Of a DNA stretch of 42,361 bases, positions 25,913-35,500 are shown in pieces (position 1 is the stretch's first letter; each line of letters begins with the position of its first letter). Source of the stretch: a bacterium (GTDB lineage Bacteria; Pseudomonadota; Alphaproteobacteria; SP197); assembly GCA_028821455.1 (NCBI GenBank), contig JAPPGE010000028.1, positions 1-42,361 of the forward strand, written 5' to 3'. The notes beneath the pieces were generated by a model that was given only the letters and a program-made list of their open reading frames with translations, was not told the DNA's origin and did no database searches. The translations under genes and the position numbers were made by a program.

Positions 25913-27055
25913 ATGCCCCGAAGGATGCGCCTCAGCGATCGCAACGTTGCGGGCTTGCGTACGGAGAAGTCGGAGTACACGGTCTGGGACACGAAGGTCG
26001 CGGGTCTCGGTGTGCGGGTCCGGCCATCCGGGCATCGGACATTCATTCACCTCGACAGCGGTAGCGGGTCATCGAAGCGCCGCACGTTCGGTCAGACGAC
26101 CCTGATGACGGTCAAGGAGGCACGGGCCAGATGCCTTGGCGTTCAGTCCGGCGAAGCAGAACTGTATTCACCAACCGCATGCGCTCCCTTGTTCGGGGAG
26201 TTTGTTGCGGGTCCGTGGACGTCGGAATGCTATGAGCGTCAGAAACCCTCCTCGCGTCGCCGTGCCGACTCGTCACTGACAAATCAGCTTCTACCGGTGT
26301 TCGGCGGCGTGCCGCTCGACCGGATCGATCGACATTCCGTCCACTCCTGGTTCGACCGTTGCAGCGCGACTGCGCCTGGCGGCGCCAATCGTACACTCGA
26401 CGTTCTGGGTCAGATCATGAACCATGCCAAAGTCCATGGTCACATCGAGACCAATCCGGCCAGCGGCATCCGCCGCAACCCGAAGCGCAAGTTCAACCGG
26501 TTCCTTTCCCGCGCCGAAATCCGCCGCCTGCATTACGAACTGGACCGTTGCGTTGCGGAAAGGCCGTCGCGTGCGGCGCAGGCGGACATCATCCGCTTGC
26601 TCGCCTCCACCGGATGTCGCTTCAGCGAGATACGGACCCTGAAATGGCAGGAAGTCGGTGTCGCTGCGCTCGACCTCACCGACAGCAAGACAGGTCCGCG
26701 AACGGTGTATCTCAGCAGCAAGGCAAGGGAGATCATCGGCCAACAGCCAAGGACCGGCAGCGCTTACGTCTTCCCTTCGCCTGACAGTCCGTCTCGACCG
26801 CTAGGGCGGCAGCAGGTGTCTCTTTGGAAACTCGTGCGCCGGCGTGCGGGCATAGAGGATGTGCGTCTGCACGATTTGCGGCACACATTCGCCAGCTATG
26901 CTGTCATGCAGGGCATACCGCTGCCGACCGTGGCGCGTCTGCTTGGTCATCGCCAGGTTTCGATGACCCTGAGATACGCACACGTTGCTGACCGGGAAGT
27001 CGAAGCGGCGGCAGAACGGATCGGTACTGCAATCACCGCAATGTGCGAACAATGA
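25913..27055 (+). CDS. Tyrosine-type site-specific recombinase (integrase 2)
   Basis: The 380-residue protein has the same architecture as its upstream neighbour and is clearly a diverged paralogue (shared DSKTGPRTV, VRLHDLRHT). Its catalytic set is R236 (TGCRFSE), K259, H320-x-x-R323, H346 (LGHRQ) and Y355 (RYAH), apparently intact. Its N-terminal arm-binding part (YTVWDTKVAGLGVRVRPSG) matches the same domain. It starts three bases after the integrase 1 stop. Two intact recombinases in tandem could act together on one element, or be the product of stacked integrations. Confidence 0.92.
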   Translation: MPRRMRLSDRNVAGLRTEKSEYTVWDTKVAGLGVRVRPSGHRTFIHLDSGSGSSKRRTFGQTTLMTVKEARARCLGVQSGEAELYSPTACAPLFGEFVAGPWTSECYERQKPSSRRRADSSLTNQLLPVFGGVPLDRIDRHSVHSWFDRCSATAPGGANRTLDVLGQIMNHAKVHGHIETNPASGIRRNPKRKFNRFLSRAEIRRLHYELDRCVAERPSRAAQADIIRLLASTGCRFSEIRTLKWQEVGVAALDLTDSKTGPRTVYLSSKAREIIGQQPRTGSAYVFPSPDSPSRPLGRQQVSLWKLVRRRAGIEDVRLHDLRHTFASYAVMQGIPLPTVARLLGHRQVSMTLRYAHVADREVEAAAERIGTAITAMCEQ

Positions 27056-27252
27056 AACCTCTGCCAACTCGAAACCAGATGCCGTTGCAACTGGACCGAG
27101 ACTGCCTACCTTGGCCCATCGGTCTGATCCACGCAAGCAGCTTGATTGGCCATGATCTCCATGATAGGGACCTGCCTCGCTGCAGGGCGTGTTGATGGCG
27201 CGGGGGAGTCGCAATGAACAACTAGGCTGCTCTCGGACTAGTTTCCGACAGT

Positions 27253-28149
27253 ATGGACTCCATTATTGCAGTGTTGATTTTCCTGTTGGCACTGCTTGTG
27301 CTGTTCAAGGGCATCAAGGTTGTTCCCCAAAGCAACGTATTTGTGGTCGAGCGATTTGGCAGATACTTGAAGACGCTCAATGCAGGTTTGAATTTCATTG
27401 TGCCATTCCTGGACAGAATCGCGCATAGAATTTCCATTCAGGAACGCCAGTTGCCTGAGTTCAAAATATCGGTCATCACTCGCGACAACGTGGAAGTGCA
27501 ATTGGAGTCTACGGTGTATTATCGCGTCACTGATGCGGCATCTTCCATCTATAGAATTCAGGATATCAACCAGGCACTGCGCACCACTTCGGAATCGATC
27601 ATCCGGTCTGCCGCCGGCAAACTTGAACTCGATGAATTGCAGTCGAGCCGAGAGTCCATGAACTTGGAGATTGCAAACAACCTCAAGGAAGCGGCGATCG
27701 TATGGGGCATTGACATCACGCGCACCGAAATCACCGATGTCATCATCAATGAACAAACCAAGGAAGCGCAGCGCCAACAGCTCAATGCTGAGCGTGAATG
27801 TCGCGCAGTGATTGCCCGCGCCGAGGGCGAAAAGAGAGCCATGGAACTCGCTGCGGAGGCGAAGCTGTTCGAGGCCCAGAAGGATGCCGATGCCGTCAAG
27901 GTCAAGGCGGACGCCGACGCCTACGCGGTCAAGGTCAAAGCGGAGGCGGATGCGGAGCAAACTCGGGTCGTGGCGGCGGCCATTGCCGACAATGGTCACC
28001 CCGCCATTGAATTCGAGATCATGAAACGCCAGGTGAACGCGCTGTCGGACATTGCTTCTGCCGATAACGCCAGGACGATCATATTGCCGACCGATGTCAC
28101 CGGTGTCCTTGGCGCGATAGAAGTCTTCTACGAGAACATCAGGAAGTAG
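27253..28149 (+). CDS. SPFH-domain slipin/stomatin-like membrane protein
   Basis: The 298-residue protein has one N-terminal membrane segment (about 3-20), an SPFH/Band-7 domain (VVPQSNVFVVERFGRYLKTL to about residue 180, including RTTSESIIRSAAGKLELDEL) and a long Ala/Glu/Lys-rich coiled coil (about 175-245). Such proteins form large ring-like membrane scaffolds. It is followed after four bases by an NfeD-like gene, the usual partner. The DNA is visibly more A+T-rich than the flanking core genes, consistent with its place on an acquired island. No strong ribosome site was seen before ATG at 27253. The 197 bases upstream hold nothing recognisable. Confidence 0.9.
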   Translation: MDSIIAVLIFLLALLVLFKGIKVVPQSNVFVVERFGRYLKTLNAGLNFIVPFLDRIAHRISIQERQLPEFKISVITRDNVEVQLESTVYYRVTDAASSIYRIQDINQALRTTSESIIRSAAGKLELDELQSSRESMNLEIANNLKEAAIVWGIDITRTEITDVIINEQTKEAQRQQLNAERECRAVIARAEGEKRAMELAAEAKLFEAQKDADAVKVKADADAYAVKVKAEADAEQTRVVAAAIADNGHPAIEFEIMKRQVNALSDIASADNARTIILPTDVTGVLGAIEVFYENIRK

Positions 28150-28153
28150 GAAG

Positions 28154-28465
28154 ATGGAGGCCGAACTTTCGCTCTCCTATTGGCTGTTCCAACCCGAACT
28201 GTGGGTCATTCTCGGCATCATCCTGATCGTTGTCGATATTATGGTCGGGTTCGGCTTGATTGTTCTTCCAGTAGGCGTGGCCGCGTTGTTGGTCGGTGTC
28301 GCGCTCTATGGCGATTCCCGGCAACTGTTTGGCGACGCGAACCTGTTCACGTCGTGGTGCATGATTCTGATCTTGTTCGCGGTGCTCTCAATTGTGGCTC
28401 TCGGTCTGATACGACTCGCGTTCCAGAGGTCGAAATCCGACGGTGACGACATCAACAGGTACTGA
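28154..28465 (+). CDS. NfeD-like small membrane protein
   Basis: The 103-residue protein has three or four hydrophobic segments (PELWVILGIILIVVDIMVGF, LIVLPVGVAALLVGVALY, CMILILFAVLSIVALGLIRL) and a short polar tail without the C-terminal OB-fold domain found in long NfeD proteins. The short form is commonly paired with slipins and is thought to help organise the membrane complex. It starts four bases after the slipin stop, preceded by aggaag. Confidence 0.85.
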   Translation: MEAELSLSYWLFQPELWVILGIILIVVDIMVGFGLIVLPVGVAALLVGVALYGDSRQLFGDANLFTSWCMILILFAVLSIVALGLIRLAFQRSKSDGDDINRY

Positions 28466-28467
28466 GT

Positions 28468-28501
28468 CCCCGGCTCTGGCGGCTACCAGGGACAGCCGGG
28501 G
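28468..28501. terminator. Hairpin terminator between convergent nfeD-like and hsdM genes
   Basis: CCCCGGCT (28468-28475) and AGCCGGGG (28494-28501) form a perfect 8-bp stem. Inside it CTGG/CCAG (28476-28479, 28486-28489) continues the helix with a 4-base bulge. It sits in the 39-base gap between the two convergent stops and could terminate in both directions. No long T-run is present on either side. Confidence 0.6.
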
Positions 28502-28504
28502 TGG

Positions 28505-30157
28505 TCATCCACCATCCTTGCCCTCGTCATCCTTGTTTGACATGGGCAGTGGCGTGAGGCCAAGTTCCGCCAGAAACTCGTTGTGAGTCGTTATCGACTC
28601 TTGAATCTTCTTCTCGATGTTGTGCAGTTCCTTACTCGTGGCCGTCAGATCGATTTCGACTTCGGGTTCGGCCGTGCTGACGTAGCGGGAAATATTCAGG
28701 TTGAAGTCATTGGCCTCAATCTCTTCCATCTCGACGCGCCTTGCATACCGCTCGATACTCTCCGGTCGCCGTTGGTAGGTGTCGATGATCTTTTCGATGT
28801 GCTCGTCGGAAAGGCGGTTCTGCCGCTTGCCCTTCTCGAAGTGCTCAGACGCGTTGATGAACAGCACATCGTCCGGCTTCTTGCACTTCTTCAGGACGAG
28901 AATGCAAACCGGGATGCCGGTCGAGTAGAACAGGTTTGCCGGCAGGCCGATGACGGTGTCGATGTGACCGTCGTCAAGGAGCTTTCGGCGAACCTTCGCC
29001 TCCACGCCGCCGCGAAACAGTACGCCGTGGGGCAGAATGATCGCCATCACACCGTCATCTCTGAGATAGTGAAACCCGTGCAGCAGGAACGCGAAGTCCG
29101 CCGCCGACTTCGGGGCGAGACCGTAGTTCTTGAAGCGCACGTCCTCGCCCAATGCCTCGTTTGGGTTCCAGCGATAGCTGAACGGTGGATTGGCGACTAC
29201 CGCGTCGAACTGGGGTTTCTTTGCCGGGTTCGTCTCGCGGAGCATGTCCCAGTCGTTGGTCAGCGTGTCGCCGTGAAAGATCTCGAACTCTAGGTCCTTC
29301 ACTCCATGCAGCAGCATGTTCATGCGCGCGAGGTTGTAGGTGGTGACGTTTTTTTCCTGGCCGTAGATTCTCCCGATGCCATGCGGCCCCATGCGCTTGC
29401 GGACGTTAAGAAGTAGCGAACCCGAACCGCAGGCGAAATCCATCACACTCGAGAGGTGCCTCCGCTCGCCGGTCGTCGGCTCTTGGCTATCGAGTATGAC
29501 AATCGCGGAAAGAATGTCCGATATCCGCTGAGGTGTATAGAACTCTCCGGCCTTCTTGCCCGAACCCGCTGCGAACTGACCGATCAGATACTCGTAGGCA
29601 TCTCCCAGCGTGTCGCTGCGCGTGGTGAAGTCCTTGAGACCCTCCGCTATCTTGGTGATGATCGTGCAAAGTTTCGCGTTCCGTTCCGAGTAGGTCTTGC
29701 CCAGCTTGTCGGAGCCCAGATTGATTTCCGAAAAGAGACCGGAAAATGTGCTCTGAAAGGATTCATTCTCGATGTAGCGGAAGCTAGCCTGGAGTGTTTG
29801 GAGAAGTTCGTCGTTCTGGATCCTCGCCATATGGGCGATGCTGCCCCACAGGTGCTCAGGGCGGATAACGTAATGTGCCTTGAGACGCATTTGCTTTTCG
29901 AAAGCTGATACATCATTGGGGTTCTGCTCGTACCAGACGAACAGAGAAGATCGAGCGCCGTTACCGATTGCATCCGGATTGGGGTAGTCGCGTCCTAGCT
30001 CCTTCTTCGCGGCTTGCTCGTAGTTGTCCGAGAGATAGCGGAGAAACAGGAATGCGAGCATGTAGTCGCGGAAATCATCCGCATTCATCGCTCCGCGGAG
30101 TTGGTCCGCAATGTCCCAGAGTGTCTTGCCAAGCCGTTGCTGGTTTTGCTCTGTCAT
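28505..30157 (-). CDS. hsdM: Type I restriction-modification system methyltransferase subunit HsdM
   Basis: The 550-residue protein has the N-terminal HsdM helical domain (LWDIADQLRGAMNADDFRDYML), the SAM motif DFACGSGSLLL (240-250) and the N6-adenine catalytic motif NPPF (323-326). The C-terminal part ends in a coiled-coil-like segment that contacts HsdS. It methylates adenine at the target set by HsdS and protects host DNA. ATG at 30157 overlaps the stop of the prrC-like gene (ATGA), so it is the last gene of an operon read hsdR-hsdS-prrC-hsdM. Confidence 0.95.
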   Translation of the reverse strand: MTEQNQQRLGKTLWDIADQLRGAMNADDFRDYMLAFLFLRYLSDNYEQAAKKELGRDYPNPDAIGNGARSSLFVWYEQNPNDVSAFEKQMRLKAHYVIRPEHLWGSIAHMARIQNDELLQTLQASFRYIENESFQSTFSGLFSEINLGSDKLGKTYSERNAKLCTIITKIAEGLKDFTTRSDTLGDAYEYLIGQFAAGSGKKAGEFYTPQRISDILSAIVILDSQEPTTGERRHLSSVMDFACGSGSLLLNVRKRMGPHGIGRIYGQEKNVTTYNLARMNMLLHGVKDLEFEIFHGDTLTNDWDMLRETNPAKKPQFDAVVANPPFSYRWNPNEALGEDVRFKNYGLAPKSAADFAFLLHGFHYLRDDGVMAIILPHGVLFRGGVEAKVRRKLLDDGHIDTVIGLPANLFYSTGIPVCILVLKKCKKPDDVLFINASEHFEKGKRQNRLSDEHIEKIIDTYQRRPESIERYARRVEMEEIEANDFNLNISRYVSTAEPEVEIDLTATSKELHNIEKKIQESITTHNEFLAELGLTPLPMSNKDDEGKDGG

Positions 30158-31359
30158 GTCACGTTACTCCCGTCCTTTGTCGTACCACTCGGGAACAACG
30201 AGGGATTGAAGGGGTATTGCTTGATGAAGTCGTGGAGTATCTTCCGAAAGTAAAGTTTGTTCTCCTCAAGCATCTCCTGCGGTTCGAACAATGAGTAGTC
30301 GCCGTGACTGAGAATGTTGATCAACCTCGTGTGCAGGATGCCGTCTTCATCGTCAGCGTCGCGTTTGATGCACGCGGAGAAGCTATTGTAGCCATGAAAG
30401 CTCGCAGTTTTTTCCAGGATTGCGCGGAGCATGTTAAAGTGGTGGGTGTGCAGTCTTCCCTCGCGTTCCGCCTCGTAGAGCTCAACAAGCGCGGCCACAT
30501 GGTGGAAAAATGGCGTGTCTCCGGTCTTGCGCAGGAGAAATCCTTCGGGCGATCCCTCGCGGGCTAGAAAGTACTTATTGGCATTTCGCAGTTCGTTGTA
30601 CAGCACATTGAAGAACAGCGTGTGATGTGTCGAGATTACCGTCTTGAGGCGACTTTCCGGCCTCTTGAGAAGCTGTGCCAGATGACTCGCAACGGCGATG
30701 GCATTGTGTTCGTCTAGCGACGAGATCGGATCATCAATGTAAAGGTACTGGACCCAGCTGTAGGGTCCTGTTCCATCGTCGTCGAGTGCAAGCTGGACAA
30801 TAGCAAGGAAGAAGCACCAGATGAAGATGTTCTCTTCACTGCGAGAGATCTTGATGGACTCTTCACTACGGGTTTCATACTCGTCTTCGCTCTTGCCTCG
30901 CCCATTAGTCGCGTCGTTGGCATTCTCTTCGCTACGGCTGTCCCTTTTGTATCTTATCTTTCGAGAGAAGATCACCTCCCAGTTGACCGTATCGATCAGG
31001 AACTCGAAGTCGACGTAGCGGTCGAGCAAGGTGCGAATCCGGGTGTCCATCTCCATGGATTCAAGTCCTGCGAAGAAGCGTGAAGCCGTGTTGAGTTTCA
31101 GCTTCCGCTCGCTGTTTTTCTCCAGGTCGTTGTCCCACAAGAAAAGATCTTCGGTGAAGGCGTTGAAGTAGAGCGTGTCGCGCTGCTCGGCGTCGTCATC
31201 AGCGTTGGAGGCTTTGCCAAGGCTCTTGAAGGCGGTGGACAACCGGGTCTTGCCCGTGCCGTTGTAAGCATAAATCAGGATGAACTTCTTGTTCTCCAGT
31301 TCTTGCCGTATGCGTGCAGCGAGAGCGTTGAGATCCGAAAACGTGTTGGTATCGTTCAT
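30154..31359 (-). CDS. prrC: PrrC-type anticodon nuclease embedded in the restriction operon
   Basis: The 401-residue protein matches PrrC in length and layout. The ABC-type ATPase part has Walker A AYNGTGKT (31-38), the PrrC-typical YFNAFTEDLFLWDNDLE (64-80), a signature-like ISRSEENIFIW (171-181), Walker B YLYIDDPISSLD (205-216) and an H-loop STHH. The C-terminal nuclease part shows R312-x3-E316 and H352, almost exactly where the E. coli PrrC triad lies (R320, E324, H356). PrrC is kept silent by a type I restriction complex and, when phage inhibits that complex, cuts tRNA-Lys in its anticodon loop, stopping translation. Three RSEE-type repeats (142-178) look like an expanded linker. It starts three bases after hsdS. 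The tRNA target is inferred. Confidence 0.88.
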   Translation of the reverse strand: MNDTNTFSDLNALAARIRQELENKKFILIYAYNGTGKTRLSTAFKSLGKASNADDDAEQRDTLYFNAFTEDLFLWDNDLEKNSERKLKLNTASRFFAGLESMEMDTRIRTLLDRYVDFEFLIDTVNWEVIFSRKIRYKRDSRSEENANDATNGRGKSEDEYETRSEESIKISRSEENIFIWCFFLAIVQLALDDDGTGPYSWVQYLYIDDPISSLDEHNAIAVASHLAQLLKRPESRLKTVISTHHTLFFNVLYNELRNANKYFLAREGSPEGFLLRKTGDTPFFHHVAALVELYEAEREGRLHTHHFNMLRAILEKTASFHGYNSFSACIKRDADDEDGILHTRLINILSHGDYSLFEPQEMLEENKLYFRKILHDFIKQYPFNPSLFPSGTTKDGSNVT

Positions 31360-31362
31360 GTC

Positions 31363-32583
31363 TCACTGCCAATCCAACGATGGAAAGAGTTTCTGCAGCA
31401 ACCCCTGCTTGTGCATTAGGAGTGCATTGAGCCTCTGTTCCTCCGCCGCGATCAATTCGTCCAACGAGCGTAGGCAGTCGGCAATCTTCTGCTGTTCGCC
31501 CACTTCAATCGGCGCCCAGATACTGAGATTCTTTAGAACTCTTGCCGAGAGTCCCGGCTGAGCCTGCCCAATCGAGAAGCGGTTGAGTTTCAATAGATCC
31601 AATGCGTAGAACAACCAACCCGTATCGATGCCCGGTCTTGGTGTTACCACAAGCGCGTGCTCGGTTGCGTGAAACTTCCCGGAACACAAGTTCACATTGC
31701 CACACAAGGCACCTTGTCGCCCAACAAGTATGTATCGACCTTCATGTGTGAATGACTTTACGTAGCCGCGCAGACCGTTTCCACCGTAACATGGGAACAA
31801 ATCTTCTTCCGCTTGTTCAGAGATCTCCGACGCTGGAACGAACTGGCCGGCTTTGGGATCGCAAACATCTTCAATTGTCAGCGCACGCCATTTCGGTTCC
31901 TTATGAAACTCCGGAAACCGCAACCGGGGAATAGTTTTCCCGGGCTGAGGAAAGAGTTTCTGCATCAGTCCTTGTTTATGCTGGTGCAGGGCCTCGAGCC
32001 TCCGGCCTTCCGCAGCAATCAGATCGTCCAACGAACTGAGACAGTCGGCAATCTTCTTCTGCTCGAGTGGAGTCGGAATACACAAGTCCAGTTTTTCCAA
32101 CGATGCCGCATATAGATGGTAAACAGTTGAACCGGTAACCAGTTGAAGCACCTTTCGTTCGAGATGCCGAATGTACCGAGCCAGAAATTCTCCCCAAACT
32201 TTCTGTTGATCGGTTCTGATCACCAGTATGTCACCACCTATAATCACATTGCGCAGCTTCACACAGCATGCCTTCGCCAGTCCATTTGGTGTAACATCTG
32301 AAGTTGGCATCAGCACATCGTTTTCGACTGACAAGAACAGTTTCCCATCTAAGTTTGTTCTACTGTTAACCGTTTGGATTACTTCCGTATAGGTCGTAAA
32401 CAACTCTCCGTAGTGAATACACTGGCACGCTCCATCGGCCGAGAGCATACTCTTGGGCAGTCCTTTTCCCTTAAAAAAGTCTGCAATGTTTCCTAGCTTC
32501 CTTGCTTCCCACTCCCCTGTATCCCTAAATTCCGGAAACCGCAGCCTCGGTACAAGGTGCGATGGCTTGTTGTCTGCTGCCAT
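31363..32583 (-). CDS. hsdS: Type I restriction-modification system specificity subunit HsdS
   Basis: The 406-residue protein starts at ATG 32583, which shares its A with the hsdR stop (TGATG); a longer frame to 32703 reads into hsdR. It is two similar halves, each a target-recognition domain opening with PRLRFPEF (about 11 and 220) and closing with a conserved helix (EQKKIADCLSSLDDLIAAEG and EQQKIADCLRSLDELIAAEE, each followed by HKQGLMQKLFP or HKQGLLQKLFP). Each half should recognise one part of a bipartite DNA site. The target sequence cannot be read from the protein. DNA in the recognition parts is more A+T-rich than in hsdR. Confidence 0.93.
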   Translation of the reverse strand: MAADNKPSHLVPRLRFPEFRDTGEWEARKLGNIADFFKGKGLPKSMLSADGACQCIHYGELFTTYTEVIQTVNSRTNLDGKLFLSVENDVLMPTSDVTPNGLAKACCVKLRNVIIGGDILVIRTDQQKVWGEFLARYIRHLERKVLQLVTGSTVYHLYAASLEKLDLCIPTPLEQKKIADCLSSLDDLIAAEGRRLEALHQHKQGLMQKLFPQPGKTIPRLRFPEFHKEPKWRALTIEDVCDPKAGQFVPASEISEQAEEDLFPCYGGNGLRGYVKSFTHEGRYILVGRQGALCGNVNLCSGKFHATEHALVVTPRPGIDTGWLFYALDLLKLNRFSIGQAQPGLSARVLKNLSIWAPIEVGEQQKIADCLRSLDELIAAEEQRLNALLMHKQGLLQKLFPSLDWQ

Positions 32584-35500
32584 CACGCCGGTCCATCCTC
32601 GTAGGCGTTGAGGCCTGGGATGTCCCGGCCGTGGACGCGCCTTTTCAGAAGCGGAGCAAGATCGTCCATGAGAGCGAGTTCCCGCTCGCGTCGCTCGCGC
32701 CAACCAAGATTGAGCGGCTCCATCAAATCGGTGAGCTCCTCTCCGTCAAAGACCATGCGCTGGAGGATGTTATCGACGAAGGCTGAGAGGGACTGGGGCT
32801 CGAGACCGTGGACTTGGGCGAGATTGGTGATCACCCTGGCCCTCTTCTCGGCCTTGAATCGCTCGTAGCCGGCGCGAACGGCGTCCTCGTCGAGGCCTTC
32901 GCCTTCCTTGAGCGAATGGACGTACTCGGTAATCTCGTCCCGCTCGTCGAGGAACTTGGCGTCGGACTGGATGATGCCGACGAGTTGCTCGCGGCTGATC
33001 TTCAGCTTCTTCGGACCCTTGCCCGAGTATCTGGCGATCAGCTTCATGATGTAGTCGTAGTCGATGTCAGCGGAGGCAAAAAGGACGAACTCGAAGTCGA
33101 GTTGGTCGAGTTCGGGACTGGACGGCTTGCCGCTGCTGCTAGGCGTACCCTGCTGTTCCTTCAGACGCTGCGCTGTTTCGAGATAGACACCGCGAAAGGC
33201 GCGAAGGTCGTCCTTGGGTAGAACCTTCTCGATCTGCTCGCGCTGTTCGTAGGTGAGGTCGGTGTACTGGTCGAGCTCGGTCCGGAGACGCTGCACCTCC
33301 TTGAACCGCTTAATGAACTGGGCGCGGGCGTCGTCACCCTTCAGGTTGTTTACCTGATCAGGCTTGGCTTCGAGACTCTGCGACTGCATGAACTCGGCCA
33401 GATCTGCGACAGCTTGCTCGAAGTTCTCTATGACGACGGGTGCCTTGTCGACCAGCCAAACCTTGCGGGCCCGGTCGGGCTTGGCACCGGAGAATAGAGC
33501 GATGGCAGCGTCGACGCTGTTCTGCTGCTGGCGGAAATCAAGGATGTGGCCGTAGGGCTTGGTTGCGTTGAGGACGCGGTTGGTGCGGGAGAATGCCTGG
33601 ATCAGGCCGTGATGCCTGAGGTTCTTGTCGACGTAGAGCGTGTTGAGATACATGGCGTCAAAGCCGGTGAGAAGCATGTCCACAACAATGGTGACATCGA
33701 TCTTCTCAGCACCCTTGCGGGGCAGGTCGCGATTGGGGAACCGCTGCTCCTTGATGCGCTTCTGGACGTCCTGGTAGTAGAGGTCGAAGTTGTAGAGGTC
33801 GTGATTCGTGCCGTATCGCTGATTGTAGTCGGCGATGATGGCCTTGAGTGCAGCCTTCTTGCCCTCGGGATCGTGCCGGTTGTCCTCCTTCTCCTGCGGG
33901 AGGTCCTCCTGGATCTGCTGGACGTCCTTGTTTCCCTCCGCGGGTGGTGAGAAGACAGCGGTGACTTTGAGGGGGACGAACTCCGGGTCGGCGACCTGAC
34001 ATTCCTCCTGGAGTGTCCTGAAAGCCCCATAGTATTCGATGGCGTCGTTGATTGAGGCCGTGGCCAGCAACGCGTTGAAGCGTCGGTTTCCGGTCGCAGC
34101 TTCGTGCTTGTCGATGATGGCTTGGACAACCGCCTGCTTGGTGGGCGTCGGGCCAAGTTTGAGGGCCCGCGCGACCTCGGGCTTGTAATAGTCGACGTGA
34201 AAGCGGAGAACGTTCCGATCCTCGATCGCGTGAGTGATGGTGTAGGCGTGGAGTTGCGCCTGAAAGAGATCTTTGGTGGTCAGCAGGGAAGCGGCGTCTC
34301 CCTCGACCTGCCTGACGCTCGCATTGTCTCTAAAGATCGGGGTGCCTGTGAAACCGAAGAGCTGGGAATGCGGGAAGAACTTCTTGATGGCCCTGTGGTT
34401 CTCGCCGAACTGCGAGCGGTGACACTCGTCGAAGATGAAGACCATCCGCTTGTTTCGAAGCGGCTCAAGACGCCGTTTGAACGTTGACCGCCCAGAGCGA
34501 CTATGCTGCCTACTATGCCCGCTGTCCTCGTCGAGGGCGAGCCCGAGCTTTTGGATGGTCGTGACGACGACCTTGTCCGCGTAGTCTTCGGACAGGAGGC
34601 GGCGGACAAGCGTCGCGGTGTTGGTGTTTTCCTCGACACAGTTCTCCTGGAACCGGTTGAACTCCTCGCGGGTCTGGCGGTCGAGATCCTTGCGGTCGAC
34701 GACGAAAAGGCACTTGTGGATGCTCTCGTTGGTCTTGAGAAGTGTCGAGGCCTTGAAGGAGGTGAGCGTCTTGCCCGAGCCGGTGGTGTGCCAGACGTAG
34801 CCGTTGCCGCAGTTCTGGTCGATGCACTCGACGATGGCCTTGACCGCGTAGATCTGGTACGGACGCATCATCAGGAGCTTCTGCTCGCTTGCGATGAGAA
34901 CCATGTACTTGCTGATCAACTGACCGAGCGTGCACTTGGCCAGAAACCGATCCGCGAAGTCGTCAAGGTGAGTAATCTTGGTATTGTTCTCGTCGGCGAA
35001 CTGGTAGATCGGAAGGAACCGCTCTTCAGCATCGAAGGCAAAGTGCCGTGCGTTGTTGTTGGCGTAGTACCAAGTGTCCGTGCGGTTACTGACGATGAAG
35101 AGCTGGATGAAGCAGAGAAGCGTTCTGGTGTATCCGTTGCCAGGATCGTTCTTGTAGTCGACGATCTGCTCCATTGCCCGCCTCGGACTGATCCCGAGCG
35201 TCTTCAGTTCGATCTGAACGACAGGGACTCCGTTGATCAGGATTATGACGTCGTAGCGGTGATGGCTGTTGTCGGTATTGATGCGGAGCTGATTGACGAC
35301 CTCGAAAGTGTTCTTGCACCAGTCCTTGGTGTTGACGAGGGTATAGTTGAGCGGCGTACCGTCGGCGCGGGTGAACGCCTCCCGGTTTCGCAGGATCCGG
35401 GCAGCTTCGTAGACGTCTGACGTGACAATCTCTCCGAGGAGTCGTTTGAACTCGACATCCGTGAGTTTGACACGGTTCAGGTTTTCGAATTTGTCCCGAA

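Noticed and set aside
27056..27252. Possible third recombinase (RIT-like trio) after the two integrases
   Set aside because: Only 197 bases without an open frame; the next gene is the slipin.
32584..32703. 40-codon N-terminal extension of HsdS
   Set aside because: It overlaps hsdR and is Arg-rich; the TGATG junction at 32583 is the natural start.
34503..35420. 305-codon plus-strand frame inside hsdR
   Set aside because: Acidic antisense shadow of the restriction subunit.
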